A stretch of 64,000 nucleotides of DNA from positions 88,600 to 152,599 of the forward strand of contig CANLMQ010000013.1 in NCBI GenBank assembly GCA_947492175.1, read 5' to 3'. The notes under the pieces were generated by a model. The model saw only the letters and a program-made list of their open reading frames with translations, had not been told where the DNA came from and did not search any database. Made by a program: the position numbers and the translations under genes. Positions 26,472 to 35,844 of this stretch are shown here, in pieces (position 1 is the stretch's first letter; every line of letters begins with the position of its first letter). The DNA comes from an uncultured Draconibacterium sp. (lineage in GTDB: Bacteria; Bacteroidota; Bacteroidia; Bacteroidales; Prolixibacteraceae).

Positions 26472-27482
26472 TTATTTTCTATTCTGCAAATGCCGGTAAC
26501 ATAATCTGATGGTATTTAAAGCCGATTCAGGTCTATATCGTTCTGGCAGGCTTCCGTTAACAATACTATTGGCAAACAGAACCAGTTCGTTAAAATATCC
26601 ATCTCCCAAATCGTTGGCATCAACTGAAATTCTTTTCTCATCATTATCGATGTAAACATTAGCTGCATCATCAGTAGAAAAACTAACGGTTGCTTTTTCA
26701 AACACGGCCACATATCCTGCCCGAAAAGGGAAATTTGTATGAAAAATATTTCCACCTTCAATTTTTACCTTTACATTTTTTGAAAGATATTCCCAGGTAG
26801 CATTCAAATAATCGTGGTTACTCAATTTGCCCGACAAAACTTTACTTTCAATTTTATCCGGCTCTTCTTCCATAATAAAAGCAGCAAAATCGATATCGTG
26901 AATAATCAAATCGAAAAGTGCGCCGCCACTGCTTCCAAAATCTTTCTGTTTTTCTTTCCACTGCCCCCAAACCGGAATTCCTGAAAAACGGGTTAACGAA
27001 ATAAAATTCAACTTCCCGTAAGTTTCCGATTTTATAATTTCGTGCAACTTTTTATAGGGCGACATAAACCGAACAACATGTGCAACCATCAAAATCAGGT
27101 TCTTTTCCTGCGCCAGTTTTATCAACTCCTCTCCTTTTTTTATATCCAGTACAAATGGTTTTTCAACCAACACATGCAGCCCGTTATTAAGTGCTTCTTT
27201 TACCATTGAGTAGTGCAGATTGGTATGTACGCAAACAAGTACGGCATCTATTTTTTGGTTTTTTAAGCAGGTTTGCAACGAATCATAAACAGGCACTCTT
27301 TTCAGGGCGTCCACGTCTGTTTCGCCGGTAGCAAAATTGCCTTCCGGGTTGTCAACCTTTCTGGCCACGGCATCCGGATCTTTTTCGATAATGGCAGCCA
27401 ACTCCAGCTCCTCACAAGTTAGAATGTTCCTGCTGTGCGTAATGCCCATAAAACCAAATCCAATAACTGCTACTCTCTTCAT
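26472..27482 (-). CDS. Gfo/Idh/MocA-family oxidoreductase (cytoplasmic)
   Basis: A 336-residue NAD(P)-dependent oxidoreductase without a signal peptide. The dinucleotide fold begins with RVAVIGFGFMGITHSRNILT, followed by DAVLVCVHTNLHYSMVKEAL and the EKP motif in HVLVEKPFVLDIKKGEEL. The C-terminal alpha/beta domain contains GGALFDLIIHDIDFAAFIM, where His-Asp-Asp line the active site. It is upstream of the protease gene on the same strand, 29 bp apart. Substrate is unknown; sugars or inositols are usual. Confidence 0.92.
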   Translation of the reverse strand: MKRVAVIGFGFMGITHSRNILTCEELELAAIIEKDPDAVARKVDNPEGNFATGETDVDALKRVPVYDSLQTCLKNQKIDAVLVCVHTNLHYSMVKEALNNGLHVLVEKPFVLDIKKGEELIKLAQEKNLILMVAHVVRFMSPYKKLHEIIKSETYGKLNFISLTRFSGIPVWGQWKEKQKDFGSSGGALFDLIIHDIDFAAFIMEEEPDKIESKVLSGKLSNHDYLNATWEYLSKNVKVKIEGGNIFHTNFPFRAGYVAVFEKATVSFSTDDAANVYIDNDEKRISVDANDLGDGYFNELVLFANSIVNGSLPERYRPESALNTIRLCYRHLQNRK

Positions 27483-27515
27483 AAGTTAAAGTGTTAGATA
27501 TGTACTTTATATCAC

Positions 27516-27598
27516 CCCTCTGTCAGTCTTTCAACTGACATCTCCCCTGAAATTCAGGGGAGAATAGAGGGAAATTCCGTGGCAAGCCACGGGGAATT
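27516..27598. repeat. REP-like three-hairpin element
   Basis: Between two minus-strand genes. An outer stem CCCTCT/AGAGGG (27516-27521/27566-27571) encloses the hairpins TGTCAGT/ACTGACA (27521-27540) and an 11-bp perfect stem at 27541-27563. A third hairpin, CCGTGGC-AA-GCCACGG (27577-27592), follows. This layout resembles REP elements mobilised by RAYT proteins in Bacteroidota, though no such transposase is in the window. Confidence 0.65.
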
Positions 27599-27634
27599 AT
27601 TTGATTAAGAAAAACAGAACTATGTCCTAACATT

Positions 27635-28684
27635 TTACTTAATCGTAAAAACTACTTTCGAGATCTTTCCGTTTGCTCCCGCAGCAAATCCCTCCAACTG
27701 TTCCGGTGCCGCCCGAAACGTGTAAAAACCTTTTTCATCCAGAAACTGCCAGTTCATCCCATTATCTGTGGAAAAATCGCAGCCGGTTTTTCCAATGGTA
27801 AAGTCAAACGAATAATTACCATCGGTTACATGTTGAACACACGACCGATATTCTTTTGGCATAGTTACCGCAGGCAACCAATTTTTACCACCATCTACCG
27901 AATAAGCCGCAATGTTGGTATTTAATTCCGGCTGGTCGTAAATTCCGCCAACAACAATTCCTTCCCTGGCATTTTTAAAAGAAACAGAAAAAATACCCGA
28001 CGATGCCAGTCCACGTATCATAGGTGTTTTGGCAACCCGCCACAACTTGCCAAAATCGCCGGAATAAAACACACGGGCTGCTTTACCTCCGCTGGCAATC
28101 CACACTTTCCCTGTTGGCAAATATTCAATGCAGGTATTTGATGCGGCAAAATTGGCTTCGCCCTCCTCAATATCCGGTAAGTTCACAATTCGTTCCCAAT
28201 TTCTACCACCGTTTTCAGTACGCAAAACAAAAAATTTCCCGTCAACCGGATCACTGACAGCCAAACCGTAATTCTCATCGGCAAATTTTAACGAATTAAA
28301 AAACAAACCCTTTGTAGTATCCTGAAAAACAACCTCCCACGATTTACCTCCGTCTTCAGTTTTGTAGCCAAAATCCGGACCGGCCACGCCAAAAACCATG
28401 GCCCTGTTTTCGTCCCAGGCATGTATACTTCTAAAATCGTTTTTTTCTGCCCCCGGTACAGAATTTACAGACCACGTTTCTCCACCGTCTTTCGAGACTA
28501 TAACAGTTCCACCCGATCCGCTTGCCCATACAACATTTTTATCGACAACACAGAGTCCTCTTAAACTGGCATTCGTATTTGTAACCAATTCATAAAAAGA
28601 TACTTTCACAGTTTTATCTCCTTTTGTTGAACACGACTCAGTAACAAAAAATAAAACCAACAGAAAAAACAAATATTTATACAT
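27635..28684 (-). CDS. Ycf48/BNR-like beta-propeller lipoprotein
   Basis: A 349-residue lipoprotein with signal MYKYLFFLLVLFFVTESCS and a lipobox Cys. The start is set at 28684 because the earlier in-frame start (28759) would add 25 residues before an intact signal peptide. At least six S/T-x-D/N-G-x-x-W repeats are seen (SKDGGETW, TEDGGKSW, TENGGRNW, SGDFGKLW, SVDGGKNW, STDNGMNW), giving a seven-bladed propeller like Ycf48 or sialidase BNR proteins. No catalytic residues are evident. Its function is unknown. Confidence 0.85.
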   Translation of the reverse strand: MYKYLFFLLVLFFVTESCSTKGDKTVKVSFYELVTNTNASLRGLCVVDKNVVWASGSGGTVIVSKDGGETWSVNSVPGAEKNDFRSIHAWDENRAMVFGVAGPDFGYKTEDGGKSWEVVFQDTTKGLFFNSLKFADENYGLAVSDPVDGKFFVLRTENGGRNWERIVNLPDIEEGEANFAASNTCIEYLPTGKVWIASGGKAARVFYSGDFGKLWRVAKTPMIRGLASSGIFSVSFKNAREGIVVGGIYDQPELNTNIAAYSVDGGKNWLPAVTMPKEYRSCVQHVTDGNYSFDFTIGKTGCDFSTDNGMNWQFLDEKGFYTFRAAPEQLEGFAAGANGKISKVVFTIK

Positions 28685-28805
28685 TCCGATAATTGATTTA
28701 ATATGGTCAGCAAGTAAAACTAATAAAATTGTTTTACCATGATTCTGAATAAAAAGCATATTTTTGAAAACGTCATTTTCTTACTCGAATTTAATTTAGC
28801 ATAAA

Positions 28806-29327
28806 ATGGAAAACTTCTCCAACCCAATAGTACTTCCTGGTGATCTTCCTGAGATTGATGCCAAAACATTCAATCCGCTTGATAAAAAATATTTAAAAAT
28901 TGCATTTATCAGAATAGCTCTTTTCTTTGTTTTACTTACTGGTGCGTTTGTCGCATTTCTTTCTTTTTCTGATGAACAAATTCCCAAAACGCTGATAATA
29001 CTTATTATATCGGGTCTTGTATTTCTGATTGTTTACTTGATTGTTATTACCATTGTTGCTTTTCCACGAAAAGGATATCTGGTACGCGAAAAAGACATTT
29101 CGTTCCAAAGAGGATTAATTACTTATAAACTAACTACAGTGCCATTTAACCGCATTCAGCATGTTGAAGTGAACCAGGGAATACTGGCAAAAGTGTTTAA
29201 ACTTTCGTCGCTCAAACTTTTTACCGCCGGCGGAAATGCCAGCGACCTATCAATTCATGGATTACCTGAAGCGACTGCAAAAAATCTTAAAGCATTTTTG
29301 TCGGAAAAAATAAGCGAACATGAATAA
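28806..29327 (+). CDS. Bacterial PH-domain membrane protein (YdbS-like)
   Basis: A 173-residue protein with two membrane helices (about 43-60 and 66-86) followed by a bPH_2 domain (about 95-165), with the typical KGYLVREKDISFQRGLITYK and TVPFNRIQHVEVNQGILAKV. It overlaps the next PH-domain gene by 8 bp, as in the ydbS-ydbT pairs of other bacteria. Members are membrane-stress or bacteriocin-tolerance proteins in Bacillus; the role here is not known. Confidence 0.88.
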   Translation: MENFSNPIVLPGDLPEIDAKTFNPLDKKYLKIAFIRIALFFVLLTGAFVAFLSFSDEQIPKTLIILIISGLVFLIVYLIVITIVAFPRKGYLVREKDISFQRGLITYKLTTVPFNRIQHVEVNQGILAKVFKLSSLKLFTAGGNASDLSIHGLPEATAKNLKAFLSEKISEHE

Positions 29328-30807
29328 TCCGGATCTTAGCACGCCAACCCGACAATCGGTAAAAGGATTGGTTTTTATTTTTTTACAATCCGTTCGTCAG
29401 GCAGTTCGAATGTTTTGGGCACTAATTGCGGTACTGGTTATTCAGAAAAATATATTCGACCACAAAGCCATGCTTCCAATCGCCTTGGTTGTATTAGGAT
29501 TGCTGTTTACCGTTCACTCCGTTTTGTATTACCTGAACTTCTATTTTTATGTAAAAAATGGAGAGTTTATCCTGAAAAAAGGATACTTACGGAAGAAAGT
29601 ACTTACAATTCCACTCGAACGTATTCAGAGTGTAAATACCAAACAAAACCTGATTCAGCAGGTTTTAAATGTTGTAGCTCTTGAAATTGATACGGCGGGC
29701 ACAGTAGGGAAAGAGCTAAAAATACATGCACTTGAAAAATCGTTCGCCAGTGCTTTGCACGAATTATTAAGTAGTAAAAATGCCGAAACCTCCGACACAA
29801 CTGAAACTCTCGAAACCACAGTAAATACCGGTTCTGAAAAACTTATTTTAAAACTTAATCCGGCTGATTTATTAAAAATAGGAATCAGTGAAAATCACTT
29901 ACGAACCGGACTTATTATTCTTGCATTCGGCTATCAGATTTTTAACCAGGCACAGGAGGTTTTCAGAGAAAAAGCAGATGAGTACTCCGGAGAGTTTGTA
30001 AACTTTATGTCCAACTCAAGCCTGGCATTAATCATTTTCCTGGCTCTATTTTTTCTAATTGTTTCTGTCTTAATTTCCTTGCTAAGAACCCTGATTAAAT
30101 ATTTCGATTTCAAACTGGTAAAAAAAGAAAATGCTTACCGTATAGAAGCCGGAATATTCAACAAAAGAAATGTTGTATTACCTCACAATAAGATTCAGGA
30201 ATTAATTTGGGAAACCGGTCCCTTAAAAAAACAATTTGGAATATATACTCTGGTTTTTAAACAGGCCGTAAGCGGGCAAAACAAAAAAGTACAGTTGGTT
30301 GATGCTCCCGGGTGTTTAACCGAACACCTGGAATTATTGAAAAACGATTTGTTTGGAGAAGACAAACTCTCCAATACCACAAAATTCTACTCAAACACCT
30401 ATTATTTCAGAAGGCTTTGGTCTTTTACAGGTTGGCTGCCACTTATTTTGGCAACTCCTTTTTTATATTCCGAATGGATTTTCTGGCTGATTGCAGGCTT
30501 TTGGCTTTTGTCAACAGCGGGCTATAGTTATTTAATCCTGAAAAAAAGCTATTTCGTAATAAACAACGAGCAGGTTCGAATTTCGTCAGGAGCCATTTCT
30601 CACACATGGAAACAGATGGAGTTATTTAAAATTCAGTCGGTAGAATTTAAACAAACATTTTTTCAGAAACGCAGATCGCTTGCCACTTTAAAACTAATGA
30701 ATGCTTCCGGGTCGATACGTATTCCATACATAAACGAAGAACCGGCAAAACGGATTTACAATTATCTTTTATACCATACCGAAATTTCGAAAAAAAGCTG
30801 GATGTAA
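29320..30807 (+). CDS. Bacterial PH-domain membrane protein (YdbT-like)
   Basis: A 495-residue protein with paired membrane helices and three bPH_2 domains: near residues 75-150 (EFILKKGYLRKKVLTIPLER), 270-345 (YRIEAGIFNKRNVVLPHNKI) and 410-485 (YFVINNEQVRISSGAISHTW). The architecture matches YdbT. It is translated from within the 3' end of the partner gene, so a complex of the two is likely. Confidence 0.88.
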   Translation: MNNPDLSTPTRQSVKGLVFIFLQSVRQAVRMFWALIAVLVIQKNIFDHKAMLPIALVVLGLLFTVHSVLYYLNFYFYVKNGEFILKKGYLRKKVLTIPLERIQSVNTKQNLIQQVLNVVALEIDTAGTVGKELKIHALEKSFASALHELLSSKNAETSDTTETLETTVNTGSEKLILKLNPADLLKIGISENHLRTGLIILAFGYQIFNQAQEVFREKADEYSGEFVNFMSNSSLALIIFLALFFLIVSVLISLLRTLIKYFDFKLVKKENAYRIEAGIFNKRNVVLPHNKIQELIWETGPLKKQFGIYTLVFKQAVSGQNKKVQLVDAPGCLTEHLELLKNDLFGEDKLSNTTKFYSNTYYFRRLWSFTGWLPLILATPFLYSEWIFWLIAGFWLLSTAGYSYLILKKSYFVINNEQVRISSGAISHTWKQMELFKIQSVEFKQTFFQKRRSLATLKLMNASGSIRIPYINEEPAKRIYNYLLYHTEISKKSWM

Positions 30808-31033
30808 ATTCATATTTACTATTTTAATGGTCTGAATGAGATAATAAAATACCGGCAGAAATTATACACCAATAAAGTACGTGGAAATCTGCAAAGTTAT
30901 CGTAATACATCAACCAATATTACTGGAATGGTACAAAAAGTTGTACAATTGGTTGCTGTCAATTAAAAATGTATTGTAAATTCTGACTTATTGATTTAAC
31001 CGGAATTCATTTTAAATTCTAAACCATATTAAA

Positions 31034-32899
31034 ATGAAATTACAACTTTTACTAGTTTTCGTTATCTGCACAATAGCCATTTCAGCTAAAGAATACCACG
31101 TTGCCAAAACCGGAATTGATTCAAATCCCGGATCAGAAGATGCTCCTTGTCTGACGATTCAGAAAGCCGCAAATATTGCCTTGCCTGGCGATATAATCAC
31201 AGTGCACGAAGGTGTTTATCGCGAAAGAATAAATCCACTGCGCGGAGGAGAATCCGATGTGGTACGCATTACCTACCAGGCTGCAAAAGGAGAAAAGGTT
31301 GAAATAAAAGGATCGGAAGTAATCAGTTTTTGGACAAAATTTAAAGGTACCACCTGGAAAGCTGTTATTCCCAATTCATTTTTTGCCAATTACAATCCTT
31401 TTAAAGATTTGGTTAAGGGAGATTGGTTTAACAACAAAGGCAGAATTCATCATACCGGAGAAGTTTATCTGAACGGGAAATCGATGTGGGAAATGGAAAT
31501 ACTGGAAAAGGTTTTACACCCTAAAACCGTAAAAGATAATTTCGATCCTGAAGGCTCAACCTACACCTGGTACTGCGAAAGCGATGAAACGAATACATAC
31601 ATTTATGCCAATTTTCATGAAGCGAATCCCAATGAAGAGCTCGTTGAAATTAATGTTCGTAAAAGCTGTTTTTACCCTGAAAAAACCAACATAAACTTTA
31701 TAACAGTCCGAGGTTTTTATATGAGCCAGGCAGCAACACAATGGGCTCCTCCAACTGCAGAACAAATCGGGTTAATAGGTACTAACTGGAGTAAAGGCTG
31801 GATAATTGAAAACAACGTTATCCGCAACTCGAAGTGTTCTGGAATTACTCTTGGGAAACATGGAGATGAATTTGACAATACCTCCGAAAACTCAGCTGAA
31901 GGTTATGTTGAAACTATAAAACGGGCACTGGCTCGCGGCTGGAGTAAAGAAAACATAGGGTCGCATATCGTTCGAAACAACATCATTTCCGATTGCGAAC
32001 AAACCGGCATATGTGGAAGTATGGGCGGTGTTTTTAGCCGGATTGAGAATAACGACATTTACAATATCTGGACAAAAAGAATGTGGACCGGAGCAGAAAT
32101 GGGCGGTATAAAAATACATGCTTCTATTGATATGCTGATTAAAAACAACCGCCTCAAAAATTGCGGACGCGGGCTTTGGCTCGATTGGATGGCACAAGGA
32201 ACCCGGGTTACCGGAAACCTTTTTTACAACAACACAACCGACGATATTTTTGTGGAGGTAAACCACGGGCCATTCCTCATCGACAATAACATTCTTTTAT
32301 CGGAACATTCCATACCCGACTGGTCGGAAGGCGGCGCTTATGTACACAACCTTATTGCCGGAAATATTCAAATGCGACCACAAAGCAGAGAAACTCCGTA
32401 TATGTTGCCGCACTCAACCCAAATGGCAGGCCTCAGTACCACTCAATGTGGCGATAATCGCTACTTCAATAATATTTTTGTAGGAGGAGTGCCAGAAAAC
32501 CAAAATGAACAATCGGGGCTTGGAGCCTATGAAAATGCTAAATTGCCCATGTACGTTGATGGTAACATTTATCTGAATGGAGCCAGACCTTTTAAAAACG
32601 AAACCAATCAAATAACATTACAGTACAATCCTAATATCCGCATAGAAGAAAATAATGATGGTGTTTTTCTTTACATGAATTCAGATAAGCAAATGGTAAA
32701 AATGAAAAACAAGGTAATTACTACAGCGTTGTTGGGAAAAGCTCAGATTTCCGGACTTCCTTATGAAAATCCTGACGGTACACCACTTGTAATAGAGTAC
32801 GACTATTGGGGAGAAATAAAAAACAAAAGAAACCCAACTGCCGGACCATTTGAGAAGCAAAACTCCGGGGAGATAAAAGTAAAAGTCTGGAAGAAATAA
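31034..32899 (+). CDS. Secreted right-handed parallel beta-helix protein
   Basis: A 621-residue protein with a signal peptide (MKLQLLLVFVICTIAISAK). The start KEYHVAKTGIDSNPGSEDAP and TIQKAANIALPGDIITVHEG is the common N-cap of secreted beta-helix proteins. Beta-helix coils such as IENNVIRNSKCSGITLGKHG, VRNNIISDCEQTGICGSMGG and RIENNDIYNIWTKRMW follow. Such proteins are often polysaccharide lyases, or glycosidases acting on pectins, alginates or fucans. The catalytic site cannot be assigned. It heads a same-strand run with the UroD-like and GH29 genes. Confidence 0.85.
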   Translation: MKLQLLLVFVICTIAISAKEYHVAKTGIDSNPGSEDAPCLTIQKAANIALPGDIITVHEGVYRERINPLRGGESDVVRITYQAAKGEKVEIKGSEVISFWTKFKGTTWKAVIPNSFFANYNPFKDLVKGDWFNNKGRIHHTGEVYLNGKSMWEMEILEKVLHPKTVKDNFDPEGSTYTWYCESDETNTYIYANFHEANPNEELVEINVRKSCFYPEKTNINFITVRGFYMSQAATQWAPPTAEQIGLIGTNWSKGWIIENNVIRNSKCSGITLGKHGDEFDNTSENSAEGYVETIKRALARGWSKENIGSHIVRNNIISDCEQTGICGSMGGVFSRIENNDIYNIWTKRMWTGAEMGGIKIHASIDMLIKNNRLKNCGRGLWLDWMAQGTRVTGNLFYNNTTDDIFVEVNHGPFLIDNNILLSEHSIPDWSEGGAYVHNLIAGNIQMRPQSRETPYMLPHSTQMAGLSTTQCGDNRYFNNIFVGGVPENQNEQSGLGAYENAKLPMYVDGNIYLNGARPFKNETNQITLQYNPNIRIEENNDGVFLYMNSDKQMVKMKNKVITTALLGKAQISGLPYENPDGTPLVIEYDYWGEIKNKRNPTAGPFEKQNSGEIKVKVWKK

Positions 32900-32932
32900 A
32901 CACAAATAACTAATCAATAATACATTACGATC

Positions 32933-34192
32933 ATGAGTTCAAGAGAACAATTTTTAAAAACTGTAAACCACCAGCAAACCGACCGGGTAGTTATGGATTT
33001 TGGGGCAACAGCTGTTACCGGAATCCATGTGCAAACGCTTTCAAAACTACGCCGTCATTATGGGTTACAACGAAAACCAATTCGTGTAATAGAACCCTAT
33101 CAAATGCTGGGCGAAGTAGGCTGGGAATTAATCGATGCAATTGGGATTGATGTAATTGGTGCCTGGGGGAAAAATAATATGTTCGGATTTAACAACCATG
33201 CTCCGTACAAAGAATGGAAAACTCCCTGGGGACAGCGTGTAATGGTCCCAACTAAATTTAATACAACAACCGATAAGAATGGCGATTTACTGATGTACCC
33301 CAAAGGCGACACATCTGCAGAACCATGCGCAAAAATGCCCAAAGCAAGTTATTTTTTCGATGCACTTATCCGACAGGAACCTGTTGTGGAAGAAGAACTA
33401 AATATTGACAATAACCTTGAAGAATTCGAATTAATTAACGAAACAGACCTGGAACACTGGCGCATTGAAGTTGACAAAGCCTATTTTTCGGGGAAAGCCG
33501 TAATTGCATCATTTGGAGGTACTGCCCTCGGCGATATCGCCCTGGTTCCCGGAATGAGTTTAACAAAGCCTAAAGGAATTCGTGATGTAGCCGAATGGTA
33601 TATGAGTACTGTTACACGTCCCGATTATGTAAAAGGTATTTTTGCGCGTCAGGTGGAAATTGCCATAGAAAACCTGAAACGGATTTTTGCAGTTGTAGGT
33701 AATAAGGTAAACGCTGTTTTTATTTGCGGTACCGATTTTGGCACACAAAACTCAACCTTCTGTTCTCCTGAGCAGTTTGACGAATTATGGCTGCCCTACT
33801 ACAAAAAAATTAACGACTGGATACACGAAAACACACAGTGGAAAACATTTAAACACTCGTGTGGTGCCGTTGAGGGTTTAATGGATAATTTCATCCGTGC
33901 CGGTTTCGATATTATCAATCCGGTTCAGGTTAATGCTGCCGGTATGGACCCCAAAAAACTAAAACAGAATTATGGCAAGGATATAGTTTTTTGGGGTGGC
34001 GGAATTGATACACAACAAGTATTGCCTTTTGGAACTCCAAAAGAAGTGCGCGAACAGGTTTTACAATCCTGCGAGATTTTCTCAAAAGGCGGAGGTTTTG
34101 TTTTTAATGCTGTTCACAATATCCAGGCAAATGTTCCGGTTGAAAATATTGTTGCAATGTTTGATGCAATAAAAGAATTTAATGGAAAATAA
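32933..34192 (+). CDS. UroD-like (uroporphyrinogen decarboxylase family) methyltransferase
   Basis: A 419-residue cytoplasmic protein of the UroD/MtaA/CmuA superfamily. The N-terminus SSREQFLKTVNHQQTDRVVM is typical, as are VFICGTDFGTQNSTFCSPEQ, KTFKHSCGAVEGLMDNFIRA and DIVFWGGGIDTQQVLPFGTP. True heme-pathway UroD is shorter (about 340 residues) and has an N-terminal RxPxWxMRQAG motif that is absent here. The C-terminal HSCG and GGGID resemble corrinoid-dependent methyltransferases. In glycan loci this family may remove or transfer methyl groups, but that is inference. Confidence 0.85.
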   Translation: MSSREQFLKTVNHQQTDRVVMDFGATAVTGIHVQTLSKLRRHYGLQRKPIRVIEPYQMLGEVGWELIDAIGIDVIGAWGKNNMFGFNNHAPYKEWKTPWGQRVMVPTKFNTTTDKNGDLLMYPKGDTSAEPCAKMPKASYFFDALIRQEPVVEEELNIDNNLEEFELINETDLEHWRIEVDKAYFSGKAVIASFGGTALGDIALVPGMSLTKPKGIRDVAEWYMSTVTRPDYVKGIFARQVEIAIENLKRIFAVVGNKVNAVFICGTDFGTQNSTFCSPEQFDELWLPYYKKINDWIHENTQWKTFKHSCGAVEGLMDNFIRAGFDIINPVQVNAAGMDPKKLKQNYGKDIVFWGGGIDTQQVLPFGTPKEVREQVLQSCEIFSKGGGFVFNAVHNIQANVPVENIVAMFDAIKEFNGK

Positions 34193-34212
34193 TGTAAGTT
34201 TGTAAAGGTCGG

Positions 34213-34242
34213 TCACAGTTTCGGAGAAATCTGGAACTGTGA
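34213..34242 (+). other. Intergenic stem-loop before the fucosidase gene
   Basis: A perfect 8-bp stem TCACAGTT/AACTGTGA with a 14-nt loop sits between the UroD-like and GH29 genes. No T tract follows, so it may be a processing or stability element rather than a terminator. Confidence 0.4.
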
Positions 34243-34279
34243 TACTGATCACTATTTATAAATACCTAAACCGATTAAA

Positions 34280-35656
34280 ATGAAAAAGATTTTAGTGGTA
34301 CTTCTTGTTGTATTTGCAACACAGACAGTTTTTTCGCAACGCTACAAAAACAACTGGAAATCAATTGACAGCCGCCCCGTCCCCCAATGGTTTGAAGATG
34401 TAAAATTTGGAATTTTTATACACTGGGGACTTTATGCAGTTCCGGCATGGGCTCCGGCCAATGCAGATATTGGAGTTTATGCCAAATACTCCGAATGGTA
34501 CTGGTATCGAATCAACGACAATAGCAAAGCCGGCAAACTTTTTCGCGATTATCACAACAAAACATACGGCGAAGATTTTAAATATCAGGATTTCGCCCCC
34601 ATGTTTAAGGCACAACACTGGGACCCGGAACAATGGGCAGAACTGTTCAAACGTGCCGGAGCCAAATATGTGGTTTTAACATCAAAACATCACGAAGGAT
34701 ACACGCTGTGGCCAAGCGAACAAAGCTGGAACTGGAACAGTGTTGATGTTGGCCCGCATCGCGATATTTGCGGAGATTTAACCAAAGCAGTTAAAGATGC
34801 AGGCCTGCACATGGGATTTTATTATTCGTTGTACGAATGGTACAATCCGCTGTACCATAACAACCTTGAAAAGTACGTTGATGACCACATGATTCCTCAA
34901 ATGAAAGATTTGGTAACAAGTTACGAACCGGACATTTTGTGGACCGACGGTGAATGGGATTATCCAAGCGACAAATGGAAAAGCACAGAGTTTTTAGCCT
35001 GGCTTTACAACGATTCTCCCGTAAAAAACACCATATGTATAAACGACCGCTGGGGAAAAGAAACACGGAGCAAACACGGTGGTTATTATACTACTGAATA
35101 CGATTTGGTTCACAGCCAGACAGATATTGGAGAAATAGAACGCCCCTGGGAAGAATGTCGCGGAATAGGTACATCATTTGGCTACAACCAGATGGAAACA
35201 CCTGTAAACTACATGACTTCTGATGCCTTAATTGATATGCTTATCAGTAAAGTGGCAAGCGGTGGAAATCTATTACTTGATGTTGGACCAACAGCCGACG
35301 GACGTATACCGGCCATACAGCAGCAGCGTTTATATGATATAGGCGATTGGTTACAAATAAATGGCGAAGCAATTTACGGCACAAAAAAATGGAAGGATGC
35401 CAAAGAAAACCAGTTACAAGATGTATACTTCACCCAAAAGGGGAAAGATTTATATGTACACTGTACGAAATATCCTGATTCTAACATTGAAATAAAAGGC
35501 ATAAAAAAAGCATCGGATGTAACCTTGTTGGGCTACTCCGGGAAAGTGGCATTTAAAAAATCGTGGAAAAAGGTAAAAATCAGCGTTCCTCAACTTTCGC
35601 CAAACACCAATCCGAGCCAGTATGCCTGGGTGTTTAAAATTGAAAATGCCTTATAA
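34280..35656 (+). CDS. Alpha-L-fucosidase (GH29)
   Basis: A 458-residue secreted glycosidase. A signal peptide (MKKILVVLLVVFATQTVFSQ) precedes a TIM-barrel GH29 domain: VPQWFEDVKFGIFIHWGLYA, AGAKYVVLTSKHHEGYTLWP and the nucleophile Asp in PDILWTDGEWDYPSD. Further GH29 marks are ASGGNLLLDVGPTADGRIPA and GEAIYGTKKWKDA. It cleaves terminal alpha-linked L-fucose. The general acid is not assigned. It is flanked by the beta-helix protein and a hexokinase, consistent with fucose-containing glycans as substrate. Confidence 0.95.
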   Translation: MKKILVVLLVVFATQTVFSQRYKNNWKSIDSRPVPQWFEDVKFGIFIHWGLYAVPAWAPANADIGVYAKYSEWYWYRINDNSKAGKLFRDYHNKTYGEDFKYQDFAPMFKAQHWDPEQWAELFKRAGAKYVVLTSKHHEGYTLWPSEQSWNWNSVDVGPHRDICGDLTKAVKDAGLHMGFYYSLYEWYNPLYHNNLEKYVDDHMIPQMKDLVTSYEPDILWTDGEWDYPSDKWKSTEFLAWLYNDSPVKNTICINDRWGKETRSKHGGYYTTEYDLVHSQTDIGEIERPWEECRGIGTSFGYNQMETPVNYMTSDALIDMLISKVASGGNLLLDVGPTADGRIPAIQQQRLYDIGDWLQINGEAIYGTKKWKDAKENQLQDVYFTQKGKDLYVHCTKYPDSNIEIKGIKKASDVTLLGYSGKVAFKKSWKKVKISVPQLSPNTNPSQYAWVFKIENAL

Positions 35657-35662
35657 TTCATC

Positions 35663-35781
35663 AATTCCGCAAGCGGAATTTACAGACCACAGATAACACG
35701 GATTTACACAGAAAATGATTTCACCCATTTGGGTGAAATAAAATCTGCGACAATTAGTGGAATCAGTGGGAAATAAAAAAA
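35663..35781 (+). repeat. Dispersed repeat with ATTCCGC palindrome, copy A (direct copy at 39967-40087)
   Basis: The segment begins with the palindrome ATTCCGCAAGCGGAAT and continues with ACAGACCACAGATAACAC, then a GGGAAATAAAAAA end. The copy at 39967-40087 has the same order and orientation with scattered differences. The CACAGATTAACACAGA-type phrase is common in Bacteroidota repeats. The two copies bracket the hexokinase, uxuA and SDR genes. Confidence 0.8.
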
Positions 35782-35844
35782 ATATCTGCTGAATGTAGAA
35801 ATATAACACCGAAAACCAATTAAAAACAAATAACACTTTCAAAA

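Noticed and set aside
28685..28759. Upstream start for the Ycf48-like lipoprotein
   Set aside because: It would place 25 residues before a complete lipoprotein signal peptide.
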